From JALZHR01 sp036388475 (GTDB lineage: Bacteria > Acidobacteriota > Blastocatellia > Pyrinomonadales > Pyrinomonadaceae): a DNA stretch of 64,000 bases. Of the stretch, positions 25,010 to 33,786 are shown in pieces. Both the position numbers and the translations under genes were made by a program. Position 1 is the stretch's first letter; each line of letters starts with the position of its first letter. Location of the stretch: the NCBI GenBank assembly GCA_036388475.1, contig DASVRT010000032.1:1-64000 (forward strand). The letters run 5' to 3'. The notes below the pieces were generated by a model that saw nothing but the letters and a program-made list of their open reading frames with translations, was not told the origin of the DNA and did no database searches.

Positions 25010-26203
25010 TTATAATCCCGCTATTCTTTTCTCGACCGAATCAATCGGCGGCAGATTGTTCGCCGGCTTGTCCAGATAAAAATAAACGCAGCTCGACCAA
25101 TCGTCCGAGCGCTCAAACTTCCAGTCAGCCGGATTAACGGTTTTTCTGTCTCTGGTTATGTCCAGCGGCACGCGACCGGGACCGGCGCGGTAAAGCGTGA
25201 TTTTCTTTTCGATAAACGGCGCGGCGCTATGTTCGGCGAGATAACCGATTTGCTGCATCGTGATGCGCGCGTCTTTATAAAAATAAATAGGGTCGACGAC
25301 GTGATAACGATAAAAGCTCCAGCGCATCGCTTTTTCGTCGGCAATCGGCGAGCCTTGATAAAAATTCGCAAACTGCCCTTGTCCCCAAGCCGTGCCGATA
25401 TAATCTTCGGTTCCCGTTCCGGCAATCGTCGGCAGCGCGCGGTCGCCGTCCAGATACATTTTGATTTCGCCCTCGCCCCACCACGTATTGAAATATTCTT
25501 TCGTGTTCACAATCACGCCGATATTTGCGCCTAAGTAACGCCCTCTGCCCGAAACTTGCGGCAAAATTTCGTAATCTTTTTGCAGCGTCGTCGGATTTTC
25601 GCGGCGGTAATAAGCGTGAAAATAAAGCATATTCGCGGCGTGGCGGTCGCCGAGCGTGTAATTTACGTCGTAAAAAAGCTCGTCCAGATTCGTTTTGCTT
25701 TCGTTGGTCATCACGATTTTCATTCCGGTTTTAAAGGGCATCGGAATCGTGCAGTTAAAGCTTCTGCCTTCCGGATTCGAAAAAAACGCGGATTGAAAAG
25801 TCGCGGTTTGCCCCAGACCGACGCCGAAAAAATCTCCGAGCGGCGCACTGACGGCGGGCGTTGTTGCGCCGTCCCAATATATATCTATCCGCAGGCTGCG
25901 CAGCAGCTGCGGGCTGCGGTCGGGAAAAGTCATCCAGATTCGTCGAACCGCGCCGGTCGTATTTCGGGCTTCGGCTAAAACACGGCTTTCACCGGCTTTA
26001 ATCGGCACAGTCGGAGCGCCTTTGCGCCCGCCGTTCGCCTGCCCGCCCTTGCCTTTCTCGCCCGTCGGATTTTCGCCGCTCGACCAGCGCGGCTCGACGC
26101 CCGCCGGCATCTCGTAAAGCTCCTGCCCAAACAAAGACTGCGCGGCGAAAATAAGCAGCAAAACTGCCAGTGCGCGGTTGGTTAATCTGAAATTGTGCGA
26201 CAT
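25010..26203 (-). CDS. DUF2961 glycoside hydrolase, family GH172
   Basis: 397 residues with a signal peptide (ALAVLLLIFAAQSLFGQ). The DUF2961 pattern is plain: PRWSSGENPTGEKGKGGQA near residue 40, VRRIWMTFPDR, GDFFGVGLGQ, YFNTWWGEGEIKMYLDGD and GTGTEDYIGTAWGQGQF near 255. Characterised GH172 members act on alpha-fructofuranoside and alpha-D-arabinofuranoside linkages, so a secreted furanosidase is likely. It is the last gene of the minus-strand glycan cluster and follows a PhyH-type oxygenase. The exact substrate cannot be told from sequence. Confidence 0.88.
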   Translation of the reverse strand: MSHNFRLTNRALAVLLLIFAAQSLFGQELYEMPAGVEPRWSSGENPTGEKGKGGQANGGRKGAPTVPIKAGESRVLAEARNTTGAVRRIWMTFPDRSPQLLRSLRIDIYWDGATTPAVSAPLGDFFGVGLGQTATFQSAFFSNPEGRSFNCTIPMPFKTGMKIVMTNESKTNLDELFYDVNYTLGDRHAANMLYFHAYYRRENPTTLQKDYEILPQVSGRGRYLGANIGVIVNTKEYFNTWWGEGEIKMYLDGDRALPTIAGTGTEDYIGTAWGQGQFANFYQGSPIADEKAMRWSFYRYHVVDPIYFYKDARITMQQIGYLAEHSAAPFIEKKITLYRAGPGRVPLDITRDRKTVNPADWKFERSDDWSSCVYFYLDKPANNLPPIDSVEKRIAGL

Positions 26204-26225
26204 AAATTTTTCTCCAAACGTAAAA

Positions 26226-26312
26226 TAAACTGAGAGCTGAAAACTGAGAGTTGATAACTGAGAAGTGTTTTTAGTTATCAGTTATCAGTTCTCAACTCTC
26301 GGTTAATTCAGT
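26226..26312. repeat. inverted repeat of actgagag words
   Basis: aactgagagctgaaaactga and gagttgataactgagaa on the left, ttatcagttatcagttctca and actctcggttaattcag on the right. It overlaps the last codons of the PhyH gene, whose stop is at 26308. A related hairpin lies at 35916. Confidence 0.8.
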
Positions 26313-27111
26313 AAGCAAATGCCTGATAAATCTCAGTTTCGGGCGCGTCCGACAGCGATTCGACGACGCGATTAAACCGAAGCATTGCCTGCGACTGCGG
26401 CGAGAGATTTTCCCAGACGGCGCGCGGAATGCGTATCGAAACCTCCGGTCGAAAAAGCCAGCGGCGGCTGTAACCGATAACACACATCGGGCGCGGCTCG
26501 CGCGTTTTATTCGGCGTTCCGCGATGCAGCCCGCGCACGTCGCGAACCATCACGTCGCCCAGTTTCAGGCAAATCGGCTCAAGCGGTCTTTCGCCGTTTT
26601 CAATCAATTTCAAGCCGTCTTCTTTCGTCATCAGATGCGTTCCGCGGGCGACTTCAAAAGGACCGTTTTCCGGCGTCACGTCGATGAGCGGAAAATTGAC
26701 GGCAAGTTGAAAAGACGGCGTTTCCTGACCTGTTTCGGGAAACAGCGGCGGCGTATCGCGATGAATATCCTGGTATTCCGAGCCGAAAAGCGGCGTGTCG
26801 GCGGCGAGCTGAACCATCGTAAAATCCTTGCCCACCAGATTTTCGACAATCGCCAGAATGTCCGCGTCGGCAAAAATTTCCTCGTCGGCAAACGGCGCGT
26901 CGAACGGCAAAGTCACGTAATAACGCTCAGCGCCGCGATTCTTCAATTCGCCTTCGCGCTCAATATGTTTTTCGAGAAGCGGCGCGAAAGCCTCTCGCCA
27001 TTCGTTTAATTTTTGCTTTGAAAAATGCTGCGGCAGGATGCAGAATCCGTCGCGCCTGGCTTCGCGGATAAATTGTTCGATTTCCGATTGAGTGTAACGT
27101 CCCTTGTTCAT
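26308..27111 (-). CDS. phytanoyl-CoA dioxygenase (PhyH) family protein
   Basis: 267 residues of the double-stranded beta-helix iron/2-oxoglutarate oxygenase fold. Iron ligands are visible in QDIHRDTPPLF (HxD, near residue 118) and DVRGLHRGTPNKTREPR (distal His and the Arg that binds 2-oxoglutarate, near 197-207). The FEVARGTHLMTKEDGL stretch is typical of the family. It hydroxylates a small molecule that cannot be named. Its place between CRTAC1 and GH172 suggests it belongs to the glycan operon. GGAGGG before the ATG supports the start. Confidence 0.87.
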   Translation of the reverse strand: MNKGRYTQSEIEQFIREARRDGFCILPQHFSKQKLNEWREAFAPLLEKHIEREGELKNRGAERYYVTLPFDAPFADEEIFADADILAIVENLVGKDFTMVQLAADTPLFGSEYQDIHRDTPPLFPETGQETPSFQLAVNFPLIDVTPENGPFEVARGTHLMTKEDGLKLIENGERPLEPICLKLGDVMVRDVRGLHRGTPNKTREPRPMCVIGYSRRWLFRPEVSIRIPRAVWENLSPQSQAMLRFNRVVESLSDAPETEIYQAFAY

Positions 27112-27139
27112 AATTATCCCTCCTTTAATAAATGAAAAA

Positions 27140-28870
27140 TTACTTTTCCTTTACTAAATGATAGCGGTCAATCGCGGGATTTTCCAGCACCTGAGTTTTG
27201 CCGCTCGTCCAGCGAATTTCAACACGTTTGACGGCATCAACCGAGCCTAAACCGATTAAAATCCTGGAATCGTTTGCCGCCAGATAACTGCCCGCATTGC
27301 TCGCGTCGAAAATTTGTTTTCTGCCGCTTGCATCCGTCGCGATAACGCGCGCGCCTTCGCCGTTCGGCGCGGATTTTTCGCCGCGCAAATCTACGCCGAG
27401 CCAATGGTTTTTCGTCCCGTCGTTTTTCAAAATCACGGGCGCGGCGTTCGTTTGCGCGATAACGACGTCCGTGTCGCCGTCGTTGTCCAAGTCGCCGACA
27501 GCCATCCCGCGCGCCGCTAAATCCGTTTTGAAAATCGCGCCCGCCGCCAGCGAAACGTTCTGAAACGCTTTGCCCGCGTTGCGCATCAGAACGGGCGGCT
27601 GTTTGTATTTGAGAAAATCCGTCGTTTTTTCAATCACGTCGGAAACGTGGCTCTGCACGACAAACAAATCGCGCCTGCCGTCATTATCGGCGTCGATAAA
27701 TTTTATGCCCCAGCCCGTTCCCAATTGCGTAATCTGCCCGACGCCGCTCGACCGCGTAACGTAATCGAACGACCACTCGCCGAGATTGCGGTACAGCGGG
27801 TAAGTCTCGCCGGAAAAAGCGGTTATCGCCACGTCTTGTCGCCCGTCGCCGTCGTAATCGGCGGCATCGACGCCCATTCCGGCAAAACGTTTTCCGTTTT
27901 CGTCAAACGCGACTCCGGCGATTAAAGCCGTCTCTTCAAAGCTGCCGTCGCCTTTGTTTCGAAAAAGATGCTGCCCGGTGTTGTCGTTGGCGACGAAAAC
28001 GTCAGTCCAGCCGTCGTCGTCAAAATCGGCGAAAGCGACGCCCAGAGATTTGCCTTTGGCTTGCGCGATGCCCGCTTTTTCGCTGACGTTTTCAAACGTG
28101 CCGTCCGCCTTTTGACGAAACAAAAGCGAGCTCGTCGCTTTAAAATTGTCCGGGTGACAAAAGGAGCGAGAACCCGCAGCGCCGCAAAAAAGCGCGCCGT
28201 TTTCAAAATCCCAGGCGACGTAGCGCGTGACGAATAAATCGAGCCTGCCGTCGTTATCGTAATCGAAAAAACCCGCGCTCGCCGCCCAGCCGTCAACCTG
28301 CACGCCCGCTTTTTTCGTGGCGTCGGCGAAAGTGCCGTCGCCGTTGTTGCGATACAAAACCGCGCCGCCGTAATGCGTGACGAATAAATCGGAAAATCCG
28401 TCCTTGTCGTAATCGCCGACGGCGACGCCGAAACCGTAGCCGACGCCTTTCACGCCCGCTTTTTCGGTCACGTCTTCAAACGCGCCGCCCGCTTTCTGGC
28501 GATAAAGCCGGTTCCAGAATTTCGGGTTCGTTTTGTCGGGCAATTTTCCTTTCGGCATCGAGTCGGAAAGCTGCGCGCCGTTGGTGAAAAAAACGTCGAG
28601 CCGCCCGTCGTTGTCGTAATCAATCAGACCCAGACCGGCGCCCATCGTTTCGAGCAGATATTTCAGGGAAGTCGGCGAGGCGTCGTGTTTGAAATCAACG
28701 TCCGTTCGACTCGTAATATCGGTAAAAGTCACGGGCGAAGGAAACTGCGGCGCGTTCGTCGCCGGGCGTTTGACTTCGGAGTTGTAAGATTTTCCCGTTG
28801 TTTGCGCATTGACCGAAAAAGGCAAAACGCAGGCGACAAAAGCGAATAATTTTAATAAACGGTAAAACAT
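27140..28870 (-). CDS. CRTAC1 family protein (FG-GAP/VCBS with ASPIC-UnbV)
   Basis: 576 residues from the ATG at 28870, which overlaps the permease stop by one base (TAATG), a sign of coupled translation; a longer frame to 28948 is rejected. A signal peptide (LLKLFAFVACVLPFSVNAQ) leads to a beta-propeller of FG-GAP/VCBS blades, each with a calcium-type loop such as DYDNDGRLDVFF, DYDKDGFSDLFV, DYDGDGRQDVAI, DADNDGRRDLFV and DLDNDGDTDVVI. The C-terminus is an ASPIC/UnbV domain (EGARVIATDASGRKQIFDAS). Such proteins are extracellular, probably for binding; no enzyme activity is known. Its place in a transport operon suggests glycan binding. Confidence 0.9.
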   Translation of the reverse strand: MFYRLLKLFAFVACVLPFSVNAQTTGKSYNSEVKRPATNAPQFPSPVTFTDITSRTDVDFKHDASPTSLKYLLETMGAGLGLIDYDNDGRLDVFFTNGAQLSDSMPKGKLPDKTNPKFWNRLYRQKAGGAFEDVTEKAGVKGVGYGFGVAVGDYDKDGFSDLFVTHYGGAVLYRNNGDGTFADATKKAGVQVDGWAASAGFFDYDNDGRLDLFVTRYVAWDFENGALFCGAAGSRSFCHPDNFKATSSLLFRQKADGTFENVSEKAGIAQAKGKSLGVAFADFDDDGWTDVFVANDNTGQHLFRNKGDGSFEETALIAGVAFDENGKRFAGMGVDAADYDGDGRQDVAITAFSGETYPLYRNLGEWSFDYVTRSSGVGQITQLGTGWGIKFIDADNDGRRDLFVVQSHVSDVIEKTTDFLKYKQPPVLMRNAGKAFQNVSLAAGAIFKTDLAARGMAVGDLDNDGDTDVVIAQTNAAPVILKNDGTKNHWLGVDLRGEKSAPNGEGARVIATDASGRKQIFDASNAGSYLAANDSRILIGLGSVDAVKRVEIRWTSGKTQVLENPAIDRYHLVKEK

Positions 28871-29868
28871 TATCCGAGCCGCGTCAGGCGGTTTTGCAGA
28901 ATCACCACGGCAAGCAGAATCCCGCCGCGAAAAACGAGCTGCCACCACGGGCTGATTTGTCCTTCCAGATTGAAAAGATTGAAAATCACGCCGAGCAGCA
29001 AAACGCCGAAAAGCGTGGAAACGACGCTGCCTTTGCCGCCGGTCAAAAGCGTCCCGCCGACGACGACCGCGGCAATCGCGTCCAATTCGCGCCCGACGCC
29101 TTCGGTCGGCGAACCCGTATAAAGTCTGGAAGCCAAAATCACGCCCGCCAGCCCTGCCAGCAGCCCGCTGATTGTGTAAACCAGAATCGTCACGCGGTCG
29201 ATATTAAGCCCCATCAGGCGCGCGGCTTCGTCGTTGTCGCCGAGCGCGAAAACGTGTCGCCCAAAACGCGTGTAGTTCAAAATCAGCCAGCCGATAACGA
29301 ATACAATTATCAAAATCACAATCGGAACGGGCAGAAAACCGACCATACCTTGTCCGAGCCACGAGAATTCCGTCGCCGTCGCCGGAATCCGCACGTTTTG
29401 CTCGCCGGTCACGGCAAGCGCAATTCCGCGCGCCGCAATCATCATTCCGAGCGTCACGATAAACGGTTGAATCCGTGCTTTGGCGATAACCAGTCCGTTA
29501 ATCAAACCGAGAACCGTCGTCGCCGCGACCGCCGCGATGAGCGCCACGACCAGCCCGCGGTCAGCCAGATTCGCGGCGATAACGCCCGCGACTGCCAGCA
29601 GCGAGCCGACCGACAAATCGATGCCGCCCGTCAAAATCACGAACGTCATTCCGAGCGCGATGATTCCGAGCATCGAATTTTGCCGCAAGACGTTCAAAAG
29701 ATTTTCCGGCGTCAGAAACGCTTCGTAGCGCGCCGTCGCAATCACGCAAACCAGTACGAGCAGCACCAAAGCGCCCTGCTGCTGGACAAAAGACCCGAAG
29801 CGTTCGCGCATCGTGCGCTCTTCCTGTGCCGAAATTGTTGCGTCCTGAACCGATTGCATTTGTTCCAT
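28870..29868 (-). CDS. sugar ABC transporter permease (RbsC/YjfF type)
   Basis: 332 residues with about ten hydrophobic segments, of the BPD_transp_2 family. The conserved permease motifs are LGMTFVILTGGIDLSVGSLLAVAG near residue 75, LINGLVIAKARIQPFIVTLGMM, and GRELDAIAAVVVGGTLLTGGKGS in the cytoplasmic loop. It is one of two such permeases in this operon, served by one ATPase and one binding protein. The N-terminal 30 residues are polar (MQSVQDATISAQEERTMRE). The two permeases differ clearly, suggesting a heterodimeric channel as in the E. coli YtfT/YjfF galactofuranose importer. Confidence 0.9.
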   Translation of the reverse strand: MEQMQSVQDATISAQEERTMRERFGSFVQQQGALVLLVLVCVIATARYEAFLTPENLLNVLRQNSMLGIIALGMTFVILTGGIDLSVGSLLAVAGVIAANLADRGLVVALIAAVAATTVLGLINGLVIAKARIQPFIVTLGMMIAARGIALAVTGEQNVRIPATATEFSWLGQGMVGFLPVPIVILIIVFVIGWLILNYTRFGRHVFALGDNDEAARLMGLNIDRVTILVYTISGLLAGLAGVILASRLYTGSPTEGVGRELDAIAAVVVGGTLLTGGKGSVVSTLFGVLLLGVIFNLFNLEGQISPWWQLVFRGGILLAVVILQNRLTRLG

Positions 29869-29874
29869 ATATTT

Positions 29875-31548
29875 TTATTTTGGCTCGACCCGCAGCCAGT
29901 CAAACCGCGCGCCCGATACGGTCGTTCTGCCGTTGTAAATCAGCGCAACGCGCGCGCCTTCGACGTTGCCGGTGATAATTTTATCGCCGACCGTCTGCCA
30001 GGATTTCCCGTCCGTGCTGAACGAAAACTGAAAATTCTCGCCTTCCTGCACGTCGATACGCAGCAGAATCGCCGTCGCGCTTTTCGGCAAAGCTGCGCTG
30101 GAAATTTCCTGATTTTTCCCTTGCGCGCGCCGCCAAGTAAAAATTTTCCCGTTTCCGAGGCTGATGCCGACGGCTTCCGTGCGCCAGCTGTAAGCCGAAA
30201 TCCCGGCAAATTCATCGCTCGCTAAATTTTTATAATCGATGCGCGTCGTCGCCGTGTAAGTTCCCGAAACGGTGCGCTCGGCGACGACGATTTCCGGCAT
30301 TTTTTCAGTCGTCAACTGTTTTTCCGCCGGAGCAATCGTCAGAAAACCGCCGTCGAGTCGTATATTTTGCAGATTATAAAGCGGGTAAGTCCATTTCGGC
30401 GCGAGAAGATTTTCGTTAAATTCGTCGTTCAAGCCGAAAAACATTCGCTGTTTTGTTCCCGCAATCGGAACGCTCGCGCCGTTTGATGCGCCGCGACCTT
30501 CGTTGATGACTGCCCAGCCGTCGCGGAATTTAACTTCGTCGAGCAAGGCTTCGCGCCCGATGTTGAAAGCGTCCGAGCGTTTGCGGTAAGCGTGATAAAG
30601 CAGAAAATCGCGACCGTCCGGCGTTTCGACGATGCTGCCGTGACCGGGACATTGCCACGTCTGATTTGCCGCCAGGACGGGATTCGCCGGATTTTTCTCC
30701 CATTTGCCCAAAAGCGTTTTCGAGCGCGCGACGCCGAGCGCGTAATTACAGCCGCGCCCGCAGCAGGCGTTGCCCGAATAAAAATGATAAAACCAGCCGT
30801 CGCGCCGAATGATAAACGAGCCTTCGACCACGTGATTTTCCCAAACCGCGTCGTTGCGAAACATTTTTTTCGCTTTGCCGATTAATTTCGTCCCGCTTTC
30901 GTCCAGCTGCTGCGCGTAAAGCCACGTCGGCTGCTGGCGGTCGTTGCCGTCTTCCTTCCAGATTAAAAACGGTTTGTCGTTTTCGTCGCGGACGTAAAAC
31001 GCGTCAATCGAGCCCATTTCCTGACAGATGAGCGCGCCTTTGTCCGTATAAGGTCCTTGAGGTTTTTCCGCCGTCGCCACGGCGACGCAGAGCGTGCCTT
31101 TTTTATTTTTCCCCTCGTCGCGCCGCGCCGTGTAATAAACAAAATAACGATTTTTATCGGCGATAATTTCCGGCGCCCAGAAATCGCCTTTCGCCCACGC
31201 CGGTTTTTCGCTGAAAACCGCGCCGATGATTTCCCAGTTAATCAAATCTTTCGAGCGCAGCAGCGGAAAATGCGGCGACCAGCCGCCGGTCGTCGCCGTC
31301 GCGTAATAATCTTCGCCGACGCGAATCACCGACGGGTCGGGAAAATCGCCGGGAATAACGGGATTAACGTAAGTCTGCGCTTGAGATTGAAACGCAAAAA
31401 GAAAAATTAAAAAGAATAACGCAAAGGCGCAAAGCGGCAAAGACGCAAGATTTGAAAAAAAGAACAAAGCAGTTCTTTTCTCTTTCCGCCGTTTGTATTT
31501 CCTTTGCGCCTTTGCCGCTTTGCGCCTTTGCGTTAATGTTTCCTTCAT
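29875..31548 (-). CDS. secreted family 43 glycoside hydrolase with C-terminal beta domain
   Basis: 557 residues. The GH43 five-bladed propeller is marked by VIPGDFPDPSVIRVGEDYYAT (catalytic base Asp71), the middle GSIDAFYVRDENDKPF and the acid residue in VVEGSFIIRRDGWF, plus NACCGRGCNYALGVARSKTLLGKWE. The last 180 residues form a beta-sandwich of the kind found as accessory domain in such enzymes. Activity on arabinofuranosides, xylosides or galactofuranosides is likely. The first 13 residues (LTQRRKAAKAQRK) and part of the signal peptide are encoded by an intergenic-type inverted repeat. Start is supported by spacing: TAAGTTATG couples it to the upstream permease. Confidence 0.88.
   Translation of the reverse strand: MKETLTQRRKAAKAQRKYKRRKEKRTALFFFSNLASLPLCAFALFFLIFLFAFQSQAQTYVNPVIPGDFPDPSVIRVGEDYYATATTGGWSPHFPLLRSKDLINWEIIGAVFSEKPAWAKGDFWAPEIIADKNRYFVYYTARRDEGKNKKGTLCVAVATAEKPQGPYTDKGALICQEMGSIDAFYVRDENDKPFLIWKEDGNDRQQPTWLYAQQLDESGTKLIGKAKKMFRNDAVWENHVVEGSFIIRRDGWFYHFYSGNACCGRGCNYALGVARSKTLLGKWEKNPANPVLAANQTWQCPGHGSIVETPDGRDFLLYHAYRKRSDAFNIGREALLDEVKFRDGWAVINEGRGASNGASVPIAGTKQRMFFGLNDEFNENLLAPKWTYPLYNLQNIRLDGGFLTIAPAEKQLTTEKMPEIVVAERTVSGTYTATTRIDYKNLASDEFAGISAYSWRTEAVGISLGNGKIFTWRRAQGKNQEISSAALPKSATAILLRIDVQEGENFQFSFSTDGKSWQTVGDKIITGNVEGARVALIYNGRTTVSGARFDWLRVEPK
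31417..31535. repeat. inverted repeat inside the GH43 signal region
   Basis: taacgcaaaggcgcaaagcg (31417-) and cgctttgcgcctttgcgtta (to 31535) are the ends of arms that pair over about 29 bases with one mismatch. Words are gcaaagg/gcaaag, as in the repeats at 398 and 7401. The right arm encodes the basic n-region and the left arm part of the hydrophobic core (SLPLCAFAL) of the GH43 signal peptide. Confidence 0.85.
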
Positions 31549-31551
31549 AAC

Positions 31552-32523
31552 TTAATTCAGTTTCGGGCGTTGAATATAAACCGCCAGCAAAATAATCGCG
31601 GCTTTAATCACGAGCGAATAGGAAAATTTTATGCCGTTCATATTAAAGCTGGTGGTGATAATCTGCATTATCAGCGCACCGATAATCGTGCCGATAATCG
31701 TTGCCCGCCCGCCGGTTAAAGGCGTACCGCCGACGACCGTGGCGGCAATCGCGTCCAGCTCGATTCCCTCGCCGACCTTTGACGCGTCGCTCGCGCCGAG
31801 ACGCGCCGTGTAAATCAATCCGGCAAGCCCGGCGAGCAAACCGCTCAAAGCGTAAACGGCGATTTTCGCCCGGTTGACGCGCACGCCGGAGAGCCGCGCC
31901 GCTTCTTCGTTGCCGCCGACGGCGATGATATAGCGCCCGAAAATCGTCGAGCGCAGCAGAAAAATGGCGAGCAGAACAACGACGGCAAGCAGGATAATCT
32001 GAAACGGGACGCCGGCAATCACGCCCTTGCCCAGGTATTCAAAAGTCGGGTTGCTGAACGGAATAAGCTGACCGCCGTTGCTGATGACCTGCGCGATGCC
32101 GCGTCCGGAAATCAAAAGCGCCAGCGTAATGATAATCGGCTGAATCTTAAAGCCCGCAATCAATACGCCGTTAAACGCGCCGATTGCCGTAGCGACCGTC
32201 AAGCCAATCAAAATCGCCGTGCCCGCGCCGTAATCGAGCGAAATCGCCGCCACCGCCGAAGCAATCGCCATTATCGAGCCGACCGACAAATCAATGCCGC
32301 CCGTCGAAATGACAAACGTCATCCCGACGGCGACCAGCATCGTCGGCGTCGCCTGCACCAGAATGTTGCGAAAATTGTCGAAGGCGGCAAAATTCGGCGT
32401 AAAAACGGCGTTCAGAACCAGCAATAAAATCAGCGCCGCCAGAGCGCCGTAAGTCGGTGCGTAGTCCGCCAGCCTGAAATTGCCTTTTGTCGTCGCCGGA
32501 TTGATTGGTGTCGCTTCTGCCAT
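31552..32523 (-). CDS. sugar ABC transporter permease (RbsC/YtfT type)
   Basis: 323 residues, about ten membrane helices, BPD_transp_2 family. Family motifs: VGMTFVISTGGIDLSVGSIMAIAS near residue 72, FNGVLIAGFKIQPIIITLAL, GVRVNRAKIAVYALSGLLAGLAG, and GIELDAIAATVVGGTPLTGGRATI as the ATPase-contact loop. It has a partner permease 1.7 kb downstream; the GH43 gene lies between them. Import of monosaccharide across the inner membrane is expected. Confidence 0.92.
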   Translation of the reverse strand: MAEATPINPATTKGNFRLADYAPTYGALAALILLLVLNAVFTPNFAAFDNFRNILVQATPTMLVAVGMTFVISTGGIDLSVGSIMAIASAVAAISLDYGAGTAILIGLTVATAIGAFNGVLIAGFKIQPIIITLALLISGRGIAQVISNGGQLIPFSNPTFEYLGKGVIAGVPFQIILLAVVVLLAIFLLRSTIFGRYIIAVGGNEEAARLSGVRVNRAKIAVYALSGLLAGLAGLIYTARLGASDASKVGEGIELDAIAATVVGGTPLTGGRATIIGTIIGALIMQIITTSFNMNGIKFSYSLVIKAAIILLAVYIQRPKLN

Positions 32524-32631
32524 AATTTTTAATATTTGCCTGTTTGAAGGCAGTTTAAGTAGAAAAACTTCTGCCCGAACAACTCGCTTAACTGAAAACT
32601 GAACCTCGAAACTCTCACGTTCTACCGCCCG

Positions 32632-33786
32632 CTAGCGCAGGCGGTTCCGACTTGCGCTCATCGCTTTGGTTTTGCCCGTCAGGCGTTTAATCAAATCGGT
32701 TTCTTCGCGTAAGTAAGGCGTTCCGTCGGTGCGGAAAACGTCGTGAAACCAAATCCACGGCTCATATTCGACATACGGTTTTTCCCACGAATCCCAAGGA
32801 TAATTCGTCTGCGATTTGCCCTGCACGAAGCCCCAGTTAATCATGCCGACATTGTGTTTTTTGCCGACCGGCAAAATGGCGACAAACGTCGAGCCGCGCG
32901 GGCGCGCCATATATTCGGTGCAGACAATCGGTCGATTGTATTTCTGCAAAAACACGACGCGTTTTTCGAAATCTTCCGCCGGTTCATACGTGTGAAAAGT
33001 GATGAAATCCGAGTTTTCGATTTGAATTTTTTCCGTTTCGTCCAAATTTCCCGCTTTGAAGTAATCGCCTTTCCAGACGCCGGAAGTTAAAGGCTGTTCA
33101 GGGTTTGCGGCGCGCGCCCAGCGAAAGGCGAGCGGCAAAAGCCGGTTGATTAATTCGGCTTTGTTCGGCGGGTCTTGCTTGGCGTATTCGCCGCCGTTTT
33201 TATTGTCCGGCTCGTTCCAGATGTCCCACGAATTGATGCGTTTGTCTTTTGCAAACGTGCCGACGACGTCTTTCACGTATTTTTCCAGGCGCGCGTATTC
33301 CGCCGGATTCGCCAGCGCTTTCGCGCCCGGCGATTGCAGCCAGCCGGAATTGTGAATGCCTGCGCGCGGCGCGCGCTGTTTGCCGGTTTGCGGATTCGGG
33401 TCCCAGACCGAATCGAACAAAACGAGCATCGGCTTGATTTTGTGGCGCGCGGAAATTTCCAGAAATTGATTGAGCCGTTTTTTAAAGCCTTCTGGGTCTT
33501 GCCGGTAAGCCAAATCGTGCAGAAAAACGCGCATCGTGTTCATCCCGATGCTTTCCGCCCAGCCGAGTTCCAAATCAATCCGTTTCGGGTCGAAAGTGTC
33601 CGCCTGCCACATTTCCAGCTCGTTTATCGCGCTCGCCGGAACAAAATTCGCGCCGACCAGCCAGCCTTGCGCCGCATACCAATCTTTCGCTTTTTGCTCC
33701 GTCCAGCGCTCCTGCGCAAAAATGCCGGAAACGCACAAAAGCGTCACGAAAATAAGCGCAACTGGCTTTCTCGAAAAATTAAACAC
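32632..33786 (-). CDS. secreted GH5-like (clan GH-A) glycoside hydrolase
   Basis: 384 residues with a signal peptide (ALIFVTLLCVSGIFAQ). A TIM-barrel cellulase-like pattern is seen: GWLVGANFVPASAINELEMW, GMNTMRVFLHDLAY, SWDIWNEPDN with the acid/base Glu192 and VCTEYMARPRG with the nucleophile Glu291. Clan GH-A enzymes of this type hydrolyse beta-linked glycans; the exact subfamily cannot be fixed. The gene overlaps the ATPase gene upstream by 8 bases, so it belongs to the transport operon. A poly-basic tail (SASRNRLR) ends it. Confidence 0.85.
   Translation of the reverse strand: MFNFSRKPVALIFVTLLCVSGIFAQERWTEQKAKDWYAAQGWLVGANFVPASAINELEMWQADTFDPKRIDLELGWAESIGMNTMRVFLHDLAYRQDPEGFKKRLNQFLEISARHKIKPMLVLFDSVWDPNPQTGKQRAPRAGIHNSGWLQSPGAKALANPAEYARLEKYVKDVVGTFAKDKRINSWDIWNEPDNKNGGEYAKQDPPNKAELINRLLPLAFRWARAANPEQPLTSGVWKGDYFKAGNLDETEKIQIENSDFITFHTYEPAEDFEKRVVFLQKYNRPIVCTEYMARPRGSTFVAILPVGKKHNVGMINWGFVQGKSQTNYPWDSWEKPYVEYEPWIWFHDVFRTDGTPYLREETDLIKRLTGKTKAMSASRNRLR

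Noticed and set aside
28894..30225. 443-residue open frame on the plus strand.
   Set aside because: It lies antisense to the permease and the GH43 gene and has an Asn/Arg/His-rich composition typical of shadow frames here; no start signal or motif.
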